A stretch of 13,070 nucleotides of DNA from Anaerolineae bacterium (GCA_025454675.1 JALONZ010000013.1:1-13070), one strand, 5' to 3'; shown: positions 1 through 7,611, counted from the stretch's first letter. Made by a program: numbers and translations. The notes: generated by a model from the letters alone, not told the origin.

Positions 1-1779
1 TCCAATAATGCCATCAATTTGCAGGCTCGATGCACCCGGAAAATGCAAGAACGACAGATTCTTATTTTTATCGAGGCGGATGATGTTAGAGGGGCTATTT
101 TCAATCAGCATGCGGTTATCTGCTTCTGATGCACGCAGAGATTTTTCGGCATAATAGCGTTCTAAAACGGTACTCACCCATTTGCCCATCAACACAAAAA
201 AATCTTTGTCTTCATTGAAAAATGGAATGGCGCGTTTCGTTGGGCTTGAAAAATTAAGTGTTCCAAATCGTTTGCCTGCAACCACCAAAGGCACACCAAT
301 ATATGATTCTAAACCAAACGCGGCATATGAGGGATGCTGGTAATAGGCAGATTCTTTCATGTATTGGATATTGACCAAATCATTGGCTTGATAGGTCAGG
401 TCACAATATGTTTTCTTAAATTCAAATTCTTGCCCCGATTTAAGCGTATCATCTGCTGTATAGGCATATAATACGGTGTATCTATCACCTTCGATTTGGC
501 TAATAATCCCAATGTCCATACCTAAAAATTCAGCACCAACCTTCAGTGCTTGTTGGAGTTGCAAATCAATACTCTGAAAGGGTTGTGCCATCACATCATA
601 AAGCGCACGCAACCGTTTTTCTTGTTCGATGCGTTGATGGTTGCGTTCATCCAGTTGCTTGCTCATCAAATTAAAGCCAGCCGTTGCTCGACCGAGTTCG
701 TCATCGCGCAACACCGGAATTTGATACCCCAAATTACCCTTTTCGATTTCCTGTTGCCCTGCTTGCAAATTAGTCAATGGCTTAAAAACCAAATCGTTTG
801 AAAAGCGCACAAAGCCATACATCGAAAACAGGGTAGAAAATACCAAGAATCCACTCAATAACAATAAGGCATTACGACTGGTAGCAAAGGCTTCGGATTG
901 TGAAATCTCGACAAAAATAATAACATCGGTGCCATGAATAACTTTTCGTACCCCCAAAACAGATTCACCCCTAAAATTGGTGTATTCTTCACCAATCACA
1001 ATTGTGTTCTCTATTTCAACTTCCAGTAAATTGCCAATGTAATCTTGGTCTTCAGCCTCAATCAGTTCGGGTCTGCCCTCTAATGTGGTGCGATTGAGAA
1101 CAACCGAAAAATCGGTGTGTGCGATGACCTGTCCTTCGGCTTCTGCCAAATACGCATTCCCTGTTTCGCCAAATTTTAGGTCGCCGATGAGGTCGCTGAC
1201 CACTTGTGCATTAATCCGAAATGCCATAATCCCACCGACACGGTTGGGGCTGGAGATGACGAGATAGGGATTTCCTTCAGCATCTAATTCTAATTCTCCC
1301 AAGAAAAATTGCCCCTGAGCTAATCCGCGTGTGGCTTCAAGCCAATCTTCTTCAGATTCTACAGATGCTTCGTCATCGTCCTCTTGACCGCTCACGCGTG
1401 AAATTAAGACGGGTTCATCACGCGCCACATCAAATAAAACGTTTCCATCTTCATCTATAACCACAATTTCATCAACATTGCGCCCCAGTAACAACATAAG
1501 CGACAGAAGTCGCCCATAATTATCTTCATCTAAAACAGTTTGTAAGAAATTGAGAAGCGATTGACTTTTCTGAACTTGGTCAATAAAGGTACGGATTTGA
1601 TAACTGGTGGCTTTTGCAGATTCTTCTTGTCGGGCAAGCCATGAATCGCGTTCTATGCGGTTGATAAATAGCGAAATACTCACAATTATCACGGCAAATG
1701 TGATGAACGCAGAACTTGTAAATGTCACCAAAACCCGTGTTCGTAACGATAATGTCCGTTTTTTGACAGATGAATCCAT
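1..1779 (-). CDS. Membrane sensor protein, Cache-HAMP-GAF-PAS, probable sensor histidine kinase (N-terminal 593 residues, C-terminus outside window)
   Basis: The frame is open from an ATG at 1779 to base 1 with no stop, giving 593 residues. It begins MDSSVKKRTLSLR, then a hydrophobic segment at about 16-39 and a second at about 304-324. The roughly 265 residues between them look like an extracellular Cache sensor: a VVIDEDGNVLFD strand near 106-117 and a GETGNAYLAEAEGQVIAHTD stretch near 206-225, typical of dCache. A HAMP linker follows TM2 (FKPL at 332-335, DDELGRA near 358), then a GAF domain at about 400-553 (ESYIGVPLVVAGKRFGTLNF near 491-510) and the start of a PAS-like domain (MLIENSPSNIIRLDKNK) at about 557-593. 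Such proteins sense small ligands outside the cell and usually signal through a C-terminal kinase; that output part is not in the window, so a cyclase or other output is possible. A weak ribosome site (AGG, complement of 1786-1788) lies 6 bases before the start. It is divergent from the two-component operon at 2021. Confidence 0.88.
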   Translation of the reverse strand, partial: MDSSVKKRTLSLRTRVLVTFTSSAFITFAVIIVSISLFINRIERDSWLARQEESAKATSYQIRTFIDQVQKSQSLLNFLQTVLDEDNYGRLLSLMLLLGRNVDEIVVIDEDGNVLFDVARDEPVLISRVSGQEDDDEASVESEEDWLEATRGLAQGQFFLGELELDAEGNPYLVISSPNRVGGIMAFRINAQVVSDLIGDLKFGETGNAYLAEAEGQVIAHTDFSVVLNRTTLEGRPELIEAEDQDYIGNLLEVEIENTIVIGEEYTNFRGESVLGVRKVIHGTDVIIFVEISQSEAFATSRNALLLLSGFLVFSTLFSMYGFVRFSNDLVFKPLTNLQAGQQEIEKGNLGYQIPVLRDDELGRATAGFNLMSKQLDERNHQRIEQEKRLRALYDVMAQPFQSIDLQLQQALKVGAEFLGMDIGIISQIEGDRYTVLYAYTADDTLKSGQEFEFKKTYCDLTYQANDLVNIQYMKESAYYQHPSYAAFGLESYIGVPLVVAGKRFGTLNFSSPTKRAIPFFNEDKDFFVLMGKWVSTVLERYYAEKSLRASEADNRMLIENSPSNIIRLDKNKNLSFLHFPGASSLQIDGIIG

Positions 1780-1876
1780 AACAAACCTATGATAATATTC
1801 AATAATCTCAATCATAGAACTTTTTTGCCAGTATTACCACTGTGTATGTGGATAAATAGATACTAGCCCGTACTTT

Positions 1877-1934
1877 TAGCCATGTGGACTAGCCATGTGG
1901 CTAGTCTTGGCTGATAACAAGATTTTAGCCACAT
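1877..1934. repeat. Direct and inverted repeat cluster, candidate operator
   Basis: The 11-base sequence TAGCCATGTGG occurs twice in direct orientation at 1877-1887 and 1890-1900 (period 13). The second copy sits in an 8-bp perfect inverted repeat: GACTAGCC at 1887-1894, a 4-base centre ATGT, then GGCTAGTC at 1899-1906. A related TAGCCACAT at 1926-1934 is the exact reverse complement of 1895-1903. The cluster lies upstream of the TATACT hexamer at 1964, so it would more likely be a protein-binding site than part of the histidine kinase transcript. Which protein binds is unknown; the adjacent LuxR-type regulator is one candidate by position only. Confidence 0.5.
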
Positions 1935-1963
1935 CAATGACTGTTCTATCACCTACTTTAGAT

Positions 1964-1969
1964 TATACT
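1964..1969 (+). promoter_or_regulatory. Possible -10 element (TATACT) for the two-component operon
   Basis: TATACT matches the sigma-70 -10 consensus at five of six positions and lies 51 bases before the ATG at 2021. No good -35 hexamer is present at 16-18 bases upstream, so if used it would need an activator, which fits the repeat cluster just upstream. Confidence 0.25.
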
Positions 1970-2020
1970 TAATTCAGAAATTTACGCGCCTTTTGGTTAT
2001 TACAAAATGTTATTTGGCTA

Positions 2021-3547
2021 ATGATGATAGATACTCCAAAGCATATTCGGCTATTGATTATAGAAGATACACCCGCAGACCAACTTAGCATTTTAGATGC
2101 TATCAAAAAAGCCGACATTCATTATGATTTTATCATGGCGGTGTCGGTTAAGGAAGCAAAATCGCGGTTAGAGAACAATCATTTTGATTTGATATTGTCT
2201 GAATATCAATTGCATGATGGTATTGTTTTAGATTTGCTACCACAAGCAAACACAATTCCTATCATCGTCGTGACCCGTTTTAGTAATGAAGCGGTGGCAT
2301 TGCGTACCATGAAGGCGGGGGTATACGATTATCTGATTAAAGATAGCACCATGCGCTACTTAACTGTTTTGCCGATGATGATACAATCGGTATTGAGGCG
2401 CAAAAAGCTAGAAATTGAAGAACATGACCAGCGTCTATTTGCCGAGACACTGCGCGATACGGCATCTGCATTGAATAGCACGCTTGAACTTGGCGAGATA
2501 TTGCGACGCATCTTAGAGAATGTCAAACGGATTATCCCTCACGATTCATCCAGTATTATGTTGGTGCATAATCGTGTTGCACAGGTGGCTTTATGTAGTG
2601 GCTGGGATGATAATTTTATCCCCATGATTATGGCGACACAATTTTTTATAGATGAAGTTGACCATTTTCGTGTGATGTATACCACACGCGGATTTTGTAC
2701 GATTCCGAATGTGGATAATTCCGCCAGTTGGTTAGATGTGGACGGGATGACTAACCCGCATTCTTATTTGGGTGCGCCCATTTGTATCAATGATGAGGTG
2801 ATTGGATTTTTGAATTTAGATAGTCATACCATCAATCACTTTACACCTGTTCATGCAGAACGATTACGGGCATTTGTTGACCAAGCCGCAATTGCATTAC
2901 AGAATGCGCGGTTGTTTCAGAAGGCACAAGAATTTGCGACCATTGAAGAACGCCAACGCCTTGCGCGTGATTTGCATGATTCAGTCACACAAACATTATT
3001 TGCCATTGCCATGACGACCCAAGCCATCGTTAAACAATGGAAACATAACCCAACCGCAGTGGGTGATTCATTAGAAGAACTACAAGACCTTTCACAAGGT
3101 GCATTGGCAGAGGTTCGCACATTGTTATTGGAATTGCGCCCCAGTGCCGTATTAGAAGCTGATTTGGGCGATTTAATCCGCCAGTTATGTGTGACGACCA
3201 AAGGGCGGTCCCGATTACGGGTTAATTTTCATGCGCGTGGCAAAGCCAATACCCCCCCAGAAACGCATGTCGCGCTTTTTCGGATTGCACAAGAGGCATT
3301 AAACAATATCATCAAACATGCCCGTGCCACACAAGCCGATATTTATTTGACACGCCAATTGGGGCGGGTGGAATTGACGATTCAAGATGATGGCATCGGA
3401 TTTAATACCCAACATGTGCCGCCCAGTCATTTGGGCTTAAGAATTATGCAAGAACGCGCTCATGATGCCAGCATTTCACTTTCTATCACCAGCACCCCAA
3501 AAAATGGGACAAAAATTATCGCATTATGGATACAGAAGGACTCATAA
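2021..3547 (+). CDS. Soluble hybrid histidine kinase: degenerate receiver - GAF - HisKA_3 - HATPase_c
   Basis: This 508-residue protein has no membrane segment or signal peptide. Residues about 8-125 form a receiver domain with the acidic pair E15 D16, T85 and K107, but the expected phospho-acceptor aspartate is glutamate (E61, in DLILSEYQLHDG). A short linker leads to a GAF domain at about 152-297. The HisKA_3 dimerisation domain follows at about 313-378, with the phosphorylated histidine H319 in ARDLHDSVTQ. The ATP-binding domain at about 415-505 shows the N-box (EALNNIIKHA, N429), DDGIGF at 456-461 and a GLRIMQERA lid motif. HisKA_3 kinases typically phosphorylate NarL-type regulators, and one is encoded 3 bases downstream, so the pair is almost certainly cognate. 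ATG at 2021 is followed directly by a second ATG at 2024; either could be the start, and neither has a strong ribosome site. Confidence 0.93.
   Translation: MMIDTPKHIRLLIIEDTPADQLSILDAIKKADIHYDFIMAVSVKEAKSRLENNHFDLILSEYQLHDGIVLDLLPQANTIPIIVVTRFSNEAVALRTMKAGVYDYLIKDSTMRYLTVLPMMIQSVLRRKKLEIEEHDQRLFAETLRDTASALNSTLELGEILRRILENVKRIIPHDSSSIMLVHNRVAQVALCSGWDDNFIPMIMATQFFIDEVDHFRVMYTTRGFCTIPNVDNSASWLDVDGMTNPHSYLGAPICINDEVIGFLNLDSHTINHFTPVHAERLRAFVDQAAIALQNARLFQKAQEFATIEERQRLARDLHDSVTQTLFAIAMTTQAIVKQWKHNPTAVGDSLEELQDLSQGALAEVRTLLLELRPSAVLEADLGDLIRQLCVTTKGRSRLRVNFHARGKANTPPETHVALFRIAQEALNNIIKHARATQADIYLTRQLGRVELTIQDDGIGFNTQHVPPSHLGLRIMQERAHDASISLSITSTPKNGTKIIALWIQKDS
3536..3540 (+). promoter_or_regulatory. 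Ribosome binding site (AAGGA) for the response regulator
   Basis: AAGGA lies inside the last codons of the histidine kinase gene, 10 bases before the ATG at 3551. It fixes the regulator start and indicates translation from the same mRNA as the kinase. Confidence 0.6.
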
Positions 3548-3550
3548 TTT

Positions 3551-4189
3551 ATGGCAGACAGAAAAATTATCCGTGTACTTATTGTGGATGACCACGAAAT
3601 GGTCAGACGCGGTTTGAGCCTGTTCTTACGCAGTTTTGATGATTTGATGTTGGTTGGCGAGGCATCAAATGGCGAAGAAGCAGTTAAGATGTGTGAAGAT
3701 ACAAAACCCGATGTGGTGTTGATGGATATTGTCATGCCCGGTGTCAGTGGCATCGAGGCAACACGCATCATCCGCGAAAAATTTCCACATATTCAAATTG
3801 TGGCGCTCACCAGTTCCAGCGATACCAGTAGTGTGACTGCCGCCATTCAAGCAGGCGCAACCAGCTATCTGCTAAAAAATATTTCTGATGACCAATTGGC
3901 AAATGCCATTCGCGCCGCCAAGCAAGGACAGCGTGTTTTATCCCCAGAAGCAACGCAAGCCCTAATTAATGCCGCCATTCGCCCATCAGAGACCAAATAT
4001 CGCCTGACGGAACGTGAAATAGAAGTATTGACACTGATGGTACAAGGCTTAAATAACCCCGAAATTGCCGAAAAGTTATATGTGAGTCGGTCTACTGTCA
4101 AATACCATATCAGCAGTATTTTATCCAAACTGAATGTGACCAACCGGTCAGAGGCAATTGCATTGGCACTTAAACATGATTTGGTTTAA
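3551..4189 (+). CDS. NarL/FixJ-family response regulator, receiver + LuxR-type HTH
   Basis: The 212-residue protein is a normal-length two-domain regulator. The receiver (about 7-122) has every phosphorylation residue: acidic pair D13 D14, acceptor D59 in VVLMDIVMPG, T87 in VALTSSS and K109 in YLLKN. The C-terminal LuxR-type helix-turn-helix (about 148-208) begins LTEREIEVL and contains the recognition-helix stretch VSRSTVKYHISSILSKL. Phosphorylation at D59 by the upstream HisKA_3 kinase is expected to promote dimerisation and DNA binding; it resembles LiaR/DegU-like regulators common in Chloroflexota. The gene starts 3 bases after the kinase stop, so the two form an operon. Its last 20 bases overlap the 3' end of the Ser/Thr kinase gene on the other strand. 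Targets are not known; autoregulation through the repeats at 1877-1934 is conceivable. Confidence 0.95.
   Translation: MADRKIIRVLIVDDHEMVRRGLSLFLRSFDDLMLVGEASNGEEAVKMCEDTKPDVVLMDIVMPGVSGIEATRIIREKFPHIQIVALTSSSDTSSVTAAIQAGATSYLLKNISDDQLANAIRAAKQGQRVLSPEATQALINAAIRPSETKYRLTEREIEVLTLMVQGLNNPEIAEKLYVSRSTVKYHISSILSKLNVTNRSEAIALALKHDLV
4170..4189. other. 20-bp tail-to-tail overlap of two coding regions
   Basis: The response regulator stop (TAA, 4187-4189, plus strand) lies beyond the Ser/Thr kinase stop (complement of 4170-4172, minus strand), so both reading frames share 20 bases. There is no room for a terminator between them, and each transcript should extend into the other gene. Confidence 0.9.
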
Positions 4190-7100
4190 TCACATTTGGG
4201 TAATTTTCCCCAAAAATCCGTTCCGCCTGAGATAGGATGCAATTCACCATATCTTGTAGGGGTGTCGTTTTTCCTTTGGTGATGGCTTGTTGCAGGGGGC
4301 TGATGCCAATCGCATCGCAGACCAGTTTATTTAGGCGGTTAAGTTCATTGATGTCTGTATTTTGGGGTGTTGCATTGGCTTCGATGATGCCTATATATTC
4401 ACCAGCTCGTACAAATTCGCGGTCATGGATAGCAAGGTCTGCCATGCCATAAAACCCGTGAATCATGCCTTTTATATTTTGGATATAATCACTGACACAT
4501 AACCATTCATATAAGGTACTGCGTGCGCCACCCCAATCGGATAATAAAATTTGAACTTGAGCATATGCTCCCAAACGACTTGCCAAAGAGTTGAGCGTAC
4601 CTAATTCACGCGCTCCATCAATTGCTTTTTCAAAATAAATTCCACTGGCTTGATATTGCTGTTTTTGTGCCAAACTAAAAGCCAAATTGCCATATAAAAT
4701 CATCAGACGGCGTGCATCTCCAAGTCGCTCATAAATTGTCATGAGTTGGTGCGCCAATTCGATGGCTTCATCTAGGTTGCCCTGAAAAGATGCGGCAATT
4801 TGGCGGATAGATAAACACTTGCTCAACCCAAATTCATCTTTTAGATTATCAAAAATGCCATGCGCGATATCGGTATGATGCGAACATAGCTCAAATTCAC
4901 CTTGATATAAGGCGATATCTGCCAAACCGCTATGAATATTGGCGGTGAATAGGGGATTATCAACACCGTCATTCATTTGCAATGCCTCAAGATAAAGTAT
5001 TTTTGCGTTGTCAAAATTGTGTAATTCAAAATAGATGATGGCTAATTCAACAAGTATGATGATTCTTTGTTGTTCTGAGGCGTGGTTGTTGGCTAAGAGT
5101 GGTTGTAATAAGCCAACCCCCTCCCGAAACTCGCCGCTCATGCGATGAATGCGTGCCAATCCGATACAAGCATTGATTTGCAACTCGTATAAATTTAATC
5201 GAGTCGCTTGTTCATAGCCGGTTTGATAGTATTGGTGAGCGAGGGGATAATCCCCTTTGAACTCATATGTTTTTCCCAGATAAAAATATAATTGGCTTAA
5301 CTCTTGCACGAACTCTGGTTTATCGCTGATGGCATTGATAGCCGATTCAATATGGGGTGTCGTCTCTAATAACATACCCGTCCTAAATAATTCGGATATG
5401 TTTGCCAGCAAAACCTCAATTGCTTTTCTAATTTCGCCCCCTTCAAGCCAATGATAAGTTAGGCATAAGGCATATTCAATCTGATTGGCGTAATTTTTGC
5501 TGATAGCGGTGGCAATTTGATGGTTTAGTTGAATATACTCTTCTTGAGGGATTGTTTTAATAAGACCCTCGCGTAATTTATCATGCGAGAAGTACCATCT
5601 GCCTTCTACAAAACGAAAAATATCGGCATCCACGCATTTTAGTAAAAAATTATTATCCTCAAATTTCCCTAAGATGGTTGTCAGTAAATCAAAATGAATC
5701 TCTTTGCCAATAATCGCGGCATATTTAAGGAGTGATTGATGTTTGGATGATAGCCGTTGTAAGCGCCGTTGGACAATATCTTTCATCCCGTGTGAAAAAA
5801 TGCTTGGTGGTAAGGTGATTTGACCGATATCATCCAATTTGCCAGCTTTCATTGCCAATGAGCGCAATGTTTCGATGACAAAAAAGGCGTTCCCCTCGGT
5901 ATGGGTATATAAAAATTCCGCAATTCCCTGTCGCTTGCCTGCCTCGCCGATGATGGATACTGCCAACTCTTTAACAGCTTGTTGCGAAAATCGGCGCAGT
6001 TCCAAAAGGGTCATTTCGGAGACTTTGCCATAAAAATAAGTATCTTCATCATTCCGATATGTGCCGATAACCAATAACGGCAAATCGGATATTTTTTTGC
6101 AAACGGCTTTTAGTGGGTATAAACTCTCTTGCACCCATTGCAAATCATCTATGAGCAAAACAACAGGCGTTGTTTGATTCTTAAATAATTTGATGAGGAT
6201 GGTGGCAAGGTGTTGCAAATAATCACGCGATTCATTTTTAGGGCTTGTCTTGCCCAAAAATTGCTGAATAAATAGGGCATCCGATTCATCAAGGGGCGTA
6301 AATAAAGATAAATGCTGTATGACAGTTTTCCAAAGTTGATAGGGGCGGGGCGATTCTTGGGCATATTGTTCTCGAATAACGATTGCCCCCGTCACCAATG
6401 CCCGAACTCGCATTTCTTCTAATAAGCGTGATTTGCCCACGCCACTTTCGCCTCCAATCAGCCACGCAGACCCAATCCCGTCCAAAACATTTTGTAATCC
6501 TTTGGCAAGGGTGATGAGTTCGGCTTCTCGGCTGACAAATTTAGGCGATTTCAATACACTCTCGCGCAACGAATCATCTTCAACAATCGGGGTGGGTAAA
6601 AATTCACCGAGTGCCTGAATCACCATGCTGGCGTTGTTATAACGGTCTTCTGGTGCTTTAGCCAATAAGCGCAAAATAATTTTTTTGAGCGCCTCTGGGA
6701 TAGATAATTTCTCTGCATCTGGCGCGAGATACAAAATATCCGTGATGAGACGGGCGGTTTGTGTGGCTGTGAAAGGATGCACACCCGCAAATAATTCATA
6801 TGCGACAACCCCAAATGAATATAAATCACTTTGCACATCCACTTGTCGTCCGCGAAGGGCTTCGGGTGACATATATGCCAGTGTGCCAGACCGTTGTTGG
6901 CGATGCTCCATTTTGATAGCTAACCCAAAATCCATAACTTGCAAGCCGATTTTTTCATCTATCAAAATGTTGCTTGGTTTAATATCTCGATGCAAAATGC
7001 CATGCCGATGCAAATAGACAATGGCTTGTAGGGTTTGCATGAGCAACCTAATTTTGTCGTGGAATGTTGCGTTTTGTGCCAATTCGATGATGGTTTGGGG

Positions 7101-7421
7101 CTTATCCAATAATCGCATGGTGTAATAGGTGCGCCCATCGCCATCAAAGCCAAAATCGAGGACTTTGACGATATGAGGATGATGTAAGGATGCCATCACC
7201 TGAAATTCGCGTGCCAACACTTCCCGATTGAGGTCTAATGTATCATTGGGTGTGACAGGAATCCGCATATTCTTTACACGCTTAAGCGCCACTTGCTGAT
7301 TTAGCAATTTATCTTCGGCTTCATAAACACTCCCCATTCCGCCTTCACCTAATTTTTTGACCAATTGGTAGCGATGTCCAATCAAAAAATGGTCTGTTCC
7401 TGATGAGGTTATTTTGGGCAT
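4170..7421 (-). CDS. Ser/Thr protein kinase - STAND/AAA_16-type ATPase - TPR regulator
   Basis: The 1083-residue cytoplasmic protein starts with a Hanks-type kinase domain (about 16-275): glycine loop GEGGMGSVY 25-33, lysine K47 in VALKRV, catalytic HRDIKPSN with D146, DFG at 164-166, and an activation segment RSGTLAYMSPE with Ser and Thr residues. It is therefore an RD-type kinase with all catalytic residues. An ATPase follows, with Walker A GESGVGKS at 324-331, Walker B VVLLIDD at about 420-426 and a GTYRNDE sensor stretch near 453-459. From about 640 to the end the sequence is helical and TPR-like (for example YLGKTYEFKGDYPLAHQYYQTGYEQA). The layout resembles PknK/AfsR-like regulators and the N-terminal part of cyanobacterial kinase-ATPase-histidine kinases, but no DNA-binding or histidine kinase domain follows. 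A frame extension to an ATG at 7463 exists; the ATG at 7421 is preferred because GAGGAA sits 6 bases before it. Confidence 0.92.
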   Translation of the reverse strand: MPKITSSGTDHFLIGHRYQLVKKLGEGGMGSVYEAEDKLLNQQVALKRVKNMRIPVTPNDTLDLNREVLAREFQVMASLHHPHIVKVLDFGFDGDGRTYYTMRLLDKPQTIIELAQNATFHDKIRLLMQTLQAIVYLHRHGILHRDIKPSNILIDEKIGLQVMDFGLAIKMEHRQQRSGTLAYMSPEALRGRQVDVQSDLYSFGVVAYELFAGVHPFTATQTARLITDILYLAPDAEKLSIPEALKKIILRLLAKAPEDRYNNASMVIQALGEFLPTPIVEDDSLRESVLKSPKFVSREAELITLAKGLQNVLDGIGSAWLIGGESGVGKSRLLEEMRVRALVTGAIVIREQYAQESPRPYQLWKTVIQHLSLFTPLDESDALFIQQFLGKTSPKNESRDYLQHLATILIKLFKNQTTPVVLLIDDLQWVQESLYPLKAVCKKISDLPLLVIGTYRNDEDTYFYGKVSEMTLLELRRFSQQAVKELAVSIIGEAGKRQGIAEFLYTHTEGNAFFVIETLRSLAMKAGKLDDIGQITLPPSIFSHGMKDIVQRRLQRLSSKHQSLLKYAAIIGKEIHFDLLTTILGKFEDNNFLLKCVDADIFRFVEGRWYFSHDKLREGLIKTIPQEEYIQLNHQIATAISKNYANQIEYALCLTYHWLEGGEIRKAIEVLLANISELFRTGMLLETTPHIESAINAISDKPEFVQELSQLYFYLGKTYEFKGDYPLAHQYYQTGYEQATRLNLYELQINACIGLARIHRMSGEFREGVGLLQPLLANNHASEQQRIIILVELAIIYFELHNFDNAKILYLEALQMNDGVDNPLFTANIHSGLADIALYQGEFELCSHHTDIAHGIFDNLKDEFGLSKCLSIRQIAASFQGNLDEAIELAHQLMTIYERLGDARRLMILYGNLAFSLAQKQQYQASGIYFEKAIDGARELGTLNSLASRLGAYAQVQILLSDWGGARSTLYEWLCVSDYIQNIKGMIHGFYGMADLAIHDREFVRAGEYIGIIEANATPQNTDINELNRLNKLVCDAIGISPLQQAITKGKTTPLQDMVNCILSQAERIFGENYPNVIKPNHV

Positions 7422-7427
7422 GGCAAA

Positions 7428-7433
7428 TTCCTC
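7428..7433 (-). promoter_or_regulatory. Ribosome binding site (GAGGAA) that sets the Ser/Thr kinase start
   Basis: On the minus strand GAGGAA is followed by 6 bases and the ATG at 7421, giving MPKITSSG as the N-terminus. The upstream ATG at 7463 has no purine-rich site before it and lies almost at the expected transcription start of the nearest TATAAT hexamer (7469-7474). Confidence 0.65.
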
Positions 7434-7463
7434 AATCGTTTTAGTAAATCGTTTCCAGTTCAT

Positions 7464-7600
7464 TTTACATTATAACGCGCATTATATAACAAATAATTAT
7501 CGTCAATAAATATTGACAAAAGTTTGAAGGGCGGTGGTTATTCGTCAAGCGCAAATCGCAAATCATGTTACAATCGAAAAGTCTGTTGCTTACATCATTA
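7464..7600. promoter_or_regulatory. Divergent promoter region between Ser/Thr kinase and exported protein
   Basis: On the minus strand two perfect TATAAT hexamers are present (complement of 7469-7474 and 7481-7486); TTGACG (complement of 7501-7506) lies 14 bases before the second, a short spacing. On the plus strand TGTTACAAT at 7566-7574 is a good extended -10 (TGN plus TACAAT), placing transcription start near 7581 and leaving a leader of about 30 bases before the ATG at 7612. A TTGACA hexamer at 7513-7518 is too far from it to be its -35, and at 17-bp spacing faces only a poor GGTTAT at 7536-7541. Promoter assignments are by eye. Confidence 0.45.
7502..7517. repeat. 16-bp perfect inverted repeat, candidate shared operator
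   Basis: GTCAATA (7502-7508) and TATTGAC (7511-7517) form perfect 7-bp arms around a 2-base AA centre. Each arm contains a TTGAC half of a -35-like hexamer facing outward, so a dimeric protein bound here could influence both divergent genes. The centre is too small for a stable hairpin, which favours a DNA-binding site over an RNA structure. Confidence 0.45.
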
Positions 7601-7606
7601 AGGAAG
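7601..7606 (+). promoter_or_regulatory. Ribosome binding site (AGGAAG) for the exported protein
   Basis: AGGA is 7 bases before the ATG at 7612, and translation from there begins directly with a signal peptide. An in-frame GTG at 7534 exists but would put 26 unlikely residues before the signal peptide and would span the best promoter. Confidence 0.7.
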
Positions 7607-7611
7607 AAAAG

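Larger units (their letters stand above)
1780..2020. promoter_or_regulatory. Divergent intergenic region between sensor gene and two-component operon
   Basis: These 241 bases hold no plausible gene. They must carry promoters for both flanking genes, which point away from each other. Visible structure is concentrated at 1847-1970: one consensus DnaA-box sequence, a cluster of short direct and inverted repeats, and a TATACT hexamer. The rest is AT-rich without clear motifs. No well-spaced -35/-10 pair was found for the minus-strand gene. Confidence 0.6.

Noticed and set aside
1085..1267. Short plus-strand open frames within 550-1792
   Set aside because: They run opposite the continuous Cache-HAMP-GAF reading frame and encode nothing recognisable.
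2007..2021. Mini reading frame ATG-TTA-TTT-GGC-TAA just before the histidine kinase as a leader peptide
   Set aside because: Four codons without a ribosome site; likely chance.
4195..4214. TTTGGG/CCCAAA hairpin after the response regulator stop as a terminator
   Set aside because: Only 6 bp with an 8-base loop, no following T run, and it lies inside the Ser/Thr kinase coding region.
7422..7463. ATG at 7463 as the Ser/Thr kinase start
   Set aside because: No ribosome site precedes it, it nearly coincides with the transcription start expected from the closest TATAAT, and the GAGGAA site inside the extension points to 7421.
7534..7611. GTG start that would lengthen the exported protein by 26 residues
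   Set aside because: It has no good ribosome site, places a non-signal sequence before an obvious signal peptide, and overlaps the best extended -10 element; the ATG at 7612 with AGGAAG is far better.
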